Shown: positions 56,266 through 64,000 of the stretch, piece by piece
How the letters are laid out: the number at the start of each line of letters is the position of its first letter
How positions within the stretch are numbered: position 1 is the first letter of the stretch
From: Chelydra serpentina
Taxonomy: Eukaryota > Chordata > Testudines > Chelydridae
Direction: 5' to 3'
Length of the DNA stretch: 64,000 bases
Assembly (NCBI GenBank): GCA_037349315.1
Contig: JBAIAC010000048.1
Coordinates: 35,094,501 to 35,158,500, forward strand
Position numbers and translations under genes: made by a program
Notes under the pieces: model-generated
What the model was told of the DNA's origin: nothing
The model's database searches: none
Seen by the model: only the letters and a program-made list of their open reading frames with translations

Positions 56266-56439
56266 GACTAATTAGACATGAATTCATAAAATGTTTCAGT
56301 CAACCCAAATCTGCATTTTTTTGCCAAAAAAAGTTTTGTCTGAAACATTTCACCCAGTTCTACACTGAAACCCCATAACCATCAACCTTGCTTCATGGGA
56401 GGGGGCTCCTTTTCACATAAAAATTACTCCAAGAGAACC

Positions 56440-56650
56440 CTAGAAACTTTGATCCCATTGTCTCTGAAACAAAGATTGACTGGTACTATCAGATACAAAA
56501 GAAATTAAGTACAGGAATAAGGCAAGGGTGTGCTTTCAACACAAAACTGAATGCATCACATTACTACTTTGTAAGTTTAATCAAAGAAGGGTAAGCATTA
56601 AAATTCCTGCAATCTGATAAAGAACCATTTTTCAGCCATCTGAACTGATT
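56440..56650 (+). pseudogene. L1-like LINE: reverse transcriptase remnant
   Basis: A short degraded stretch around 56500-56550 reads GIRQGCAF, matching the TGxRQGCPLSP block of L1-type RT. It probably belongs to the same copy as 53330-54470, displaced by the later insertions between them. No catalytic FADD/YADD box is visible. Confidence 0.4.
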
Positions 56651-57308
56651 ATACTGCTATTCAAACAGATTTGGTCCCTAACACATGGCAATGAATAAAC
56701 TGCAATTTATCTTATTATATTGTATAAGTGTCTCTTTGCACAAGGCTTCCATTTGATGACTGGGATTGTCGTTCTGGCAATTACTGCTCATTTCGCCCAT
56801 GCATCTTGCCCTTTCATAGCCAATCATGTATTTAAAAAAACGCATCCAGCCTTTAAATCATCAGTCTAACGCTAATATATCCCTGCAGGAATGTTCAACA
56901 GTCATTACCACAAAATATATTTTAATAAGGAAACCTGTTCACTATACATTCATCGTGAAAGGTAATTGGATCAGCAGACATGTCAGTGCATGTTCATATA
57001 TTCCTCCATATGGTGTTTTTAAAATGATTTTTCTTTTATTCTCAATGATTTCTTGTTTGTAGCAGCTTGTTCAAAGATTCAAGGGTCTATTCGAAAAGTG
57101 AAACAGATACATATAGCAATCCCCAAATGATACTGATGTGTGATGTATAGCTTCTGAATGTGTTCCACTGGGTACACTTTACAACAGTCCCAACTGAGAA
57201 CTGAAATGTCTGTCTGCATTTCCATTTAAGTTGCTTATTTTCAAAGTCAGAACTACTAAGCTGCAATAATTTGCCCTGGGTCCGAGTATGAAGGGTGGGT
57301 ATGACAGG
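56651..57308. other. No recognised feature
   Basis: AT-rich unassigned sequence with only short motif-free frames. Confidence 0.35.
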
Positions 57309-57715
57309 CAGGGCCGTCCCTGTGTGGGGGGCAGGGCCTGGGACACAGGCACTGAGCTTCTAATCTGCTGGGGGGGGGGGGGGTACTCCCCACCAGCTCC
57401 GACCAGACCCCGCCCTCTCTCCACTCCTACCTCCTGCCCCGCATCTTCCCTGCCCAGTTCTGTCCCCTCCCCTGAGCACACTGCACCCTCACTCTTCTCC
57501 CCTCCCCTTCAGCGCCTCCTGACGCCGTGAAACATCTGATCCGTGGCAGGCGGTAGGCGCTGAGAGGGAGGGGGAGGTGCTGATGGGTAGGGCCTGTCGG
57601 TGGGCAGGAGGCACTGGGAGGAGGGGGAGGCTCTGGTAGGAGGGGGTCCTCTTCACCCTCCCTCCCTTCCGCCTGTCTGCCTGCCGCCCACCCTCCTCAC
57701 CTCCCTGCCCGGATG
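57309..57715. mobile_element. GC-rich hAT-like fragment
   Basis: Begins CAGGGCCGTCCC, as in related GC-rich hAT MITEs, and continues with a G-run of about 14 (near 57370) and C-rich sequence. No right end or octamer duplication was found, so it is probably truncated. Open frames inside are composition artefacts. Confidence 0.4.
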
Positions 57716-57899
57716 GATGTGTATCTCATGCCTAACCTCCAGTGTGATCCTCAAACCAGGTGAAGATACATTGCCCCACCTATTTCAGCCGGGGGCCTGA
57801 TCCAGTAAGTGTGCTCTGAGCACACCTACCCAATCAAGCCCTGCACAAAATCCAGCAACACAAGGAAATGCCATCTCCCTTACACATTTAGCCTGGGTA

Positions 57900-58420
57900 T
57901 TTATAAGGACTCACCTGGGACGTGGGAGACCCTGGTTCAATTCCTCCTTCTGCCTGAGTGGGAGAAATAAAGTGAAGAGGAGAGTACCCTAACCACTTGG
58001 CTATGGGATAGTCTGATGTGAGGCTTCCTCAGTCTCTCCTGCTGAAGCTTTGATAAATAAGAAAGCAGTCATTGGAGCGGGGGACTGGACCTGGGTCTCG
58101 CATCTACCACGGAGTGCCCTAAACAGCAGGCTATAAAGTCATTCTCTTGCTGTCCTAATGACTATTTTTTATCTAAGTGGAAGAGCTTCAAGAGGCGAGA
58201 TTGAGAGAGCCCCACAGCAGAATCTCCCATAGCCCAGTAGTGAGGGCACTCTCCAGGGAGGCAGGAGACATGTATTAAAGTCCTTTCTCCACATTTGGAG
58301 GAAGGGGAACCTGACCGTGGAAGCCTCACATCCCAGGTGAGTGCTCTAAACACTGGGCTAAATGGTATCAGGGTGGTGGCACTGCTGCCACCAGATCCTC
58401 CTGGGTTTTTTTTTGCAAAA
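57900..58420. mobile_element. Cluster of tRNA-like SINE pieces
   Basis: Several A/B-box-like pairs are visible in different orientations. Examples are 'gaccctggttcaattcct' with 'accacttggctatgg' at 57928-58010, 'gacctgggtctcgcatctac' at 58090, and 'catagcccagtagtgagg' with 'ttaaagtcct' at 58228-58285. They look like related tRNA-derived units. I cannot assign them to a named SINE, and they may be parts of one larger repeat. Confidence 0.4.
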
Positions 58421-58620
58421 AATGGCTTAGGCACCTCATCTTCCTGACTCCAGGAGAAGGGTTCCCAGCTGTGGATCCCAAGCAGAGGGAGACGCCTACC
58501 TTGAGTCTGGGATTTAGAATGCACTTCTCTCCTCAGTATCTGCTACTGGCTGGCTTAGACAGGGAGCCGGCTGGCATGCTGGATTTTGTGGATGCCATTC
58601 TTAGGCACCTATCTCTCCCC

Positions 58621-59155
58621 TAGGATTGCCAACTTTCTGACTGCAAAAAACCAAACATCCTTGCACCACCCCCTCCCCCGCCTCTTCTCTGAGGCCCTGT
58701 CCCCCACTCACTCCATCTCCCCTCTCTCCAGGGATGAGGGGTTTGGAGTGTGGGAGGGGTCTCAGGACTGGGGTAGAGGCGTTGGGTGCAGGAGGGGGCT
58801 CAATACTGGGGCGGAAGTTAGGGCGGGCTCCAGGCAGTGCTTACCTCAGGCAGTTTCTGGAAGCGGCTGGCATGTCCAGCCCCTAGGCACAGGGGCAGCC
58901 AGGCCGCTCTGCCCTCAGCCGCAGGTGCCACCCCCGCAGCTCCCATTGGCTGCGGTTTCCGGGGGCTGTGGAGCCGCGGCCGTAGGGACATGCTGGCCAC
59001 TTCTGGGAGCCGTGCGGAGCCAGGGCAGGCAGGGAGCCTGCCTTAGCCCTGCTGTTTCACCAACTGGACTTTTAACTGCCCAGTCAGCGGTGCTGACCAG
59101 AGCTGCCGGGGTCCCTTTTCAACAAGGCGTTCTGGTCAAAAACCTGGCAACCCGA
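58621..59155. mobile_element. hAT-type MITE, 535 bp
   Basis: Ends are TAGGATTGCCAAC and, on the minus strand, TCGGGTTGCCAGG. A perfect 8-bp duplication CTCTCCCC lies at 58613-58620 and 59156-59163. The GC-rich interior gives open frames on both strands, which I do not treat as genes. Confidence 0.88.
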
Positions 59156-59163
59156 CTCTCCCC

Positions 59164-60094
59164 ATTCATTGTAAAGGGATCCTGAGAGCCTTACTCTGGA
59201 TTTCTGTGTTCCAGTGATTTTAGCCCTTCTGGTAAAAATCTATTAAGAAGTCTGGGTCATCATTTTGGCAGCAGATAACATTTTTCAAAGATAGTATTAG
59301 AAGAAGTCACCTGCAAATTCAGAATTCTGCCTTCTTTTGTATTTATTTTGAAACTATTTATATAAAAAGGCTTGTTGCCCTGACTCCTTAAAACTGCTGG
59401 AGCTGCTCCTTAGACATCTGAAAATGGTTTACTACAACTTTGGCTGGTTTTCGGTTTTAAATTAAAGAATGATTAGTATCTTTCATATACACAATCTGGG
59501 TGTTTAAAAAGATGAATAGAGCCCATAATTACAGCATGTCGATGTAGGGAGGCCTTCAGATACATTAATGTTTCTTTCCTTTAGTATAAATAAGGAAGCA
59601 TATGGGTGGCAATTAGTATTAATACAGTTATAACAGAATACTGCTCAAGATAGTCTATGGGCCCCAAACTGAAAAATGCTGAGAGCCCACGCAAGGTGCT
59701 GAGGGCTATTCACTCCCACTATCGCCAAAGAAAATTGCGGGTTCTCAGCATGGCTCAGCAGCAGGACTTTTATACCTAAATATGTCATGCCTCAATATAC
59801 TCAAAGATTTATGAGTTTTAAAGAAATGTTGCCATCTGAGTCACATATTATTGAATCAGAAGCCTCCACCCCCAAATGAAATCCGGTGAAAAAATGTTTC
59901 TTTGATCCAAATACAATTCAGATCAGGGAGTGTTTTTTTATTAATCCAGTCCATCTCAGTGTAGGTTATCTAAATATTCCATATAGGGGATATTGCTTTG
60001 ATTTTAGGCTGCTGCCTTTAAAAAAAGGATTGTATAGGAACTAGGAGAACATATTCTGGCTAAATCATAAGACTGTGATGTGGGTTTTTATTGC
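59164..60094. other. No recognised feature
   Basis: Unassigned AT-rich sequence with no coding or repeat family that I can name. Confidence 0.35.
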
Positions 60095-60310
60095 TCGCTG
60101 TGCCCTGGATTTCCTGTGTGACTTTGGGAAAGTCAATTAATTGCTTGGTGCCTCAGATTCTTCATATGCAAAATGGAGATAATGATACTTCCCTACTGAA
60201 CATCACAGAGGTTTTGTGAGAGTAAATTTATTAATATTCCTAAAGCCCTTTGGGGTCATTGGATGGAAGGTGTTCATGAAGCATGAAGTGTTATATTATA
60301 AAATCCAGAG
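60095..60310 (+). mobile_element. MIR-like (CORE-SINE) copy
   Basis: The order of phrases 'tgtgtgactttgggaaagtc', 'tgcctcagattcttcat', 'aaaatggagataatgatact' and then 'aaagccctttggggtc' follows the MIR core and 3' part. Diverged, non-coding. Confidence 0.75.
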
Positions 60311-60450
60311 GAAATACTAAGCTGCTGAGTTGTTTTTTTTCCAGACTGGGCACAAGGCATCAGTACTGCCACATGCACATCCAGCTGATCATTTAATTGA
60401 CAAGAGAGAGAAATGAAGGAAGAGCAAGCTTAATCAGAGCTCTCATCTTA

Positions 60451-60709
60451 GGCTAGGTCTACCCTACCTCTTATTCTGGTATAACTTATGTCACTTAGGA
60501 GTGTGAATAAGCCACCTCTTAGGTTGGTGTAAATTACGTCTCTCCAAGTGCCAGTGTAGACAACGCTATGTTGGCAGGAGAGCGTCTCCTGCCATCATAG
60601 CTACCGCTTCTCACGGAGGTGGATAGAGCATCTTCACCAGATGCACCATAGTGGCCCTGCTGCATCAGTGCCGCTGCGCTGATGTAGCGTTTCTAGGGTA
60701 GATTAGCTG
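60451..60709 (+). mobile_element. Harbinger-type MITE, copy 2
   Basis: The left end is GGCTAGGTCTACCCTACC, preceded by TTA. The right end, on the minus strand, is CAGCTAATCTACCCTA. The interior shares 'gatgcagc'-type and 'catcttcaccagatgc' phrases with the copy at 20392-20617 in opposite orientation. No coding capacity. Confidence 0.6.
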
Positions 60710-60879
60710 TTGTTCTTTGCAAGCTCCTGTGGCTGACACAAGGAGCCCAATATCATGTATGCTGTCTGTAAGAACTTCAGAGGAAAGTGACAGGGCTAGA
60801 TACCAGAGGTCAAGAGAGGACATACCTTATTAGTGTGGAAGGACTACCAGAATTTGCCCCACTCAGAGGCACCTGCTGT

Positions 60880-61296
60880 CACTGTTCCCTCTAAGCTGTG
60901 CGTGTGTGTGCGCGCACATAGATCCTAAACCTCGTGCACACGGCAAAACACCGCGCGCACAAAAAATAAAATACTACATCGGCGCCAGGCCAAAATATCA
61001 TTTACGGGCGACTTTTGACATTGTTCGCCCACCATCTATCAACACAGCCAGATTCTACTAGCTGGCGGGGCGGGGAGGGAAAGGAGGGCAATGAATCGTG
61101 CGCCTCCCAGCCAGCATTTTGAACGTGGAACTTTGGTCACATCGGGACGGTTGAGACCCACACATCTCCTTGTATAAGCATTTTACTTGCTTGGGCGCAT
61201 TTGCCTCATGGCGCACAAATTTGAACTCTGCATCTAAAATTTGCACAGAAGAAATTTTTTGCGCACACGTCCTGTCAAAAATTATAGGGAACATTG
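60880..61296. mobile_element. hAT-type MITE, 417 bp
   Basis: Ends are CACTGTTCCCTCTAA and, on the minus strand, CAATGTTCCCTATAA. Flanking octamers CCTGCTGT (60872-60879) and CCTGCCAT (61297-61304) match at six of eight positions, so this is probably an older insertion. The left part is rich in alternating GT/GC ('gtgcgtgtgtgtgcgcgcac'). Confidence 0.75.
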
Positions 61297-61304
61297 CCTG
61301 CCAT

Positions 61305-61874
61305 GGAGAAGGGTGAGCAGTAGTAATGTGGATCTGAGTGACCCCATATCACAGCTTAGAGAGCTCCACTCTATTACCATTTCGAGCACCTTCAGCCCTA
61401 TCCCGTCACTGGAGTCCCTCACCCGCAATAACAGATCCAACCAGCTATAAGCTGGCTAACACTGAAGACAGACTTTTGTAACAGTGCTCAGTGGTAGCTA
61501 GCATACGCCTTGGGAGTTAGTGTTTGTGTAAGGGGAATCCAGTCAGTGGTGTGTTGAAAAGGAAGGTGGGGATTTATGTTTTTAATCTTGTTGTGAGAGT
61601 TCGTTAACCAGCCTGTTAGATTTTTCTGTCTTCAGGGTGGCCCAGCCTCCTGCCATGCCATACAGTCCTCTTCTGTGTGCTATAATCAGCACCTCGGATT
61701 GTAAGCATTCGGTACTGTACCCTCATCTAGGGTAAGGAGCATCTCTAGTTTCCCAATAAAGTTTCGGGGGAGGGGGGGTAGGGAGGGTTCCCAATGCCTG
61801 CACTAAGGTTGTGAAACTCCCCTTGATGGGAGTACCGCACATTCTTTAAACTGGACAAAATGGTTACTCACCCT
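61305..61874. other. No recognised feature
   Basis: Unassigned sequence with a G-run near 61770 and no coding signal. Confidence 0.35.
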
Positions 61875-62171
61875 GTGCAATAACTATAGTTCTTCAAGAT
61901 GTGTGTCACTATGGGTGCTCCACTCCAGGTGCACTTGCGCCCCCTGCACCTTTGATCAGAGATTTCTCACAGCAGTGTCCATTCAGCCAGCACATGCGTA
62001 TTGCTCAGTTTCATGGTCCGTTCTGTTATATAGCACTGCACTGGTGAACTGCTCTCAGTTCCGTCTCTACCATGAAGCTACATAGCAGGGAACTTCGAAG
62101 CAGAGGGGAAGGAAGGCAGATATTGGAGCACCAACAGGGACACGCATCTCGAAGAACCACAGTTACTGCAC
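61875..62171. mobile_element. Inverted-end element, copy A
   Basis: Inverted ends of about 33 bp: the left begins GTGCAATAACTATAGTTCTT and the right, on the minus strand, GTGCAGTAACTGTGGTTCTT, with about five mismatches. The segment after the left end ('actatgggtgctccactc') recurs inverted at 62180-62215 and again in copy B. No open frame with a motif; class uncertain. Confidence 0.55.
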
Positions 62172-62699
62172 AGAGAAGTAGTGTCCCTGTGAGTGTTCCA
62201 CTCGAGGTGACTACCAAGCAGTCCTCCTTAAGGAGGAGGGGGGTTTGGAATTGAGTCCAATATTGAAGAAAGTATAATCGAGCCAATTACAGCATTGGAT
62301 GCAGAATAGTGAGTTATTGCATAGTGCACACCAAACATATGTATAGCAGTCCAGGTCATGGCTCTACATATTTCAATGATGGGAACATTTTTTAGAAAGG
62401 CTATACAAATGGAAATAAACCTCACAGAGTGAGTTCAGATGTACAAGATTGGTAGCAACAACTAAGGAACCTCGTTGTTGGGTGAGCAAATACAGAATAG
62501 CCTTCTGTTTGGGAATGGAAAGCCATGGTAGATGCCAGGTGGACTCTAATGAAGCTCAGTGACAGCCCTGAGTTTTCAGTTCTAGGATGTAGTCCAGTAT
62601 ATATGACAGCTATGAGGTTGTTGGTGGAATGCGTTTGAGATCACACCAGCAGCCAAATCTTGTCCATTTTTGTAAGTAAGTGTAGTGTGTAGACTGTTT

Positions 62700-62892
62700 T
62701 CTGCTGTGTAATAGCACTCTTTTTACTTCCTCTGGACAGGTTAAATAACAACAAAGCAGAGCATAAGACTAAGTAACACTCATGCATGGGCCGAACGGAT
62801 ACTACTGTGTTAAATCTCTGATAGAAGGCACAGGGTGTGCAAGGGCACCTAGAGTGGAGCACCCATAGGGACACTACTCAAAGAAGAACCTG
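62700..62892 (-). mobile_element. Inverted-end element, copy B (partial)
   Basis: On the minus strand it reads 'gttcttctttgagtagtgtc' followed by 'cctatgggtgctccactc', matching the left part of copy A. The predicted peptides MSLWVLHSRC...CTPC (minus) and the copy A peptide (plus) are the same wording, which confirms homology in opposite orientation. Partial and diverged. Confidence 0.5.
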
Positions 62893-64000
62893 ACTTATCC
62901 TCCTGGAGAACCTCAAGGTTCCAGAGGACCCAGTTTTCCTGCTTAATGCCTGAGCATTGTTCTATGAAAAATGGCGGCCTAGTACAGAGGCAAGTGCATG
63001 AATTTGCATATTATTGTAACTTTCCACTTATATGTAATAATATTACACACCCTGGCTACCATAAACTTATTGTACTAAATTGGCTTTTCCCAGTAAAACA
63101 CCTTGTTAGGAGACCAAACATGCTGCACATTAGTTTGATGTGGAAAAGAAAGTTAATTGGACCCCTGTATTGAAAGAAGATGTGAGTGGTACCATAAGTG
63201 TTTCCAGCTAAGTTTTTGAATAATAATTGAAGGCATGAGTGCTAGAGTGAGGACTAGTTAGAATAACATAGAAAAATGCAGGGTAGGGGAGAGACTGAGA
63301 GCACATGGGAGGGATAACAAAGCTGGGTTATTGGGTTGGTTTCCTAGTCTGTCAGTGCACAGAGGATGTAAATTTAGATAGGTGAGGTGCCTGGCTGCTC
63401 AGACCAGCAGGAGCAGGAGTGCTGTGGAGGTAATCTGCTTAACCCCTACCAGGTAGAAAGTTGCAGTGTGCTCACAGCACTAAATATGAAAGGTCCCACC
63501 TGTGCTCCTGTTTCTCTTTAAAGAGCTAGTGATGTGGGATGGGGAGAAGATGTAGCACTCAAGCAGTGGTGCTGAGAGGTGTTCTCCCTAAGCAGAGCAG
63601 ATGCAGGCAGAATCGAATCACAGTGATGAGAGGAGCATGCTGCACAGCTCTTGCAAGCTGCTGCTTCCAAACATAGTTGTAGCATCTAGACGTGCAGGAG
63701 GTGGTGGGACCCTGCCCAAGCTGACTGGCCATGCTACTGTGGGCTGTGGATGCCATTTAGCACACTGCATGGTCACACAACCTAGCATTCAAGCAATCCA
63801 GAAAGCTGAGTTGTTTTAACTCCCAGTGTTTTGCTGATGCTGCTGTATATTTAACTGTTTCAAGGAGATGTTTGCATACTTTGCTGATTGAGACGTAAAT
63901 TGTGCTGAATCAGTTGCATACCGTAATCCTTGAATTCATTCTGTGTAGGCTTTGCTGATTGAGCTACAAACTACCTTTCTCTTCAGGGTTTAAAGTCTTG
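62893..64000. other. No recognised feature
   Basis: The right edge of the window. Short frames without motifs; no repeat that I can name. Confidence 0.35.

Noticed and set aside
57288..57800. Pro-rich frames that could be an exon
   Set aside because: Sequence starts with a hAT-like terminus and is G/C-run rich; frames exist on both strands.

Overview
The window looks like a stretch of intergenic or intronic nuclear DNA from a reptile, most likely a turtle. This is an inference from repeat content: a long-open CR1 LINE, a tRNA-headed SINE with a CR1 tail, several Penelope-like (Neptune-type, GIY-YIG) elements, many hAT-type MITEs with clear 8-bp target duplications, a two-gene PIF/Harbinger transposon, solo LTRs, and old MIR and L2 pieces. 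I recognise no host protein-coding exon, rRNA or functional tRNA, and no bacterial features such as operons or CRISPR. Nearly every recognisable protein signal belongs to a mobile element.

Layout. 1-5.2 kb: LTR-like debris, one solo LTR with a 5-bp target duplication (2481-3295) and a 121-bp hAT MITE (4419-4539). 5.2-7.4 kb: a 5'-truncated CR1 whose reverse transcriptase frame is open throughout. 8.4-14.6 kb: LTR-like sequence, a collapsed hAT copy, an RNase H-type LINE scrap, a SINE, a Penelope-like element framed by inverted copies of its own end, then an LTR split by a hAT MITE. 16-18 kb: a CR1 split by a hAT MITE and an old AT-rich element split by a Penelope tail. 19-32 kb: L2 and MIR remnants, MITEs, a very long hairpin near 27 kb, and a GC-rich hAT MITE. 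32-42 kb: an LTR carrying a MITE, further hAT MITEs, a folded-back Penelope tail at 36.8 kb, and Tx1-like and CR1 scraps. 42,137-48,190: the Harbinger element. 48-64 kb: a quiet stretch, then an L1/Tx1-like LINE split by a Penelope copy and a CR1, more hAT MITEs, MIR and an inverted-repeat family.

The Harbinger element is the centre of interest. Its transposase (+ strand) keeps the DDE triad but carries one in-frame stop. Its Myb/SANT-like partner (- strand) reads as an intact two-exon gene of 353 residues. The intron of that gene contains a CpG-rich array of sixteen 77-bp units and, on the opposite strand, a third open frame of 110 codons with its own poly(A) signal. In known Harbinger systems the Myb-like protein and the transposase act together. 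The third frame, which has a weak BEN-like pattern, is not a standard component as far as I know.
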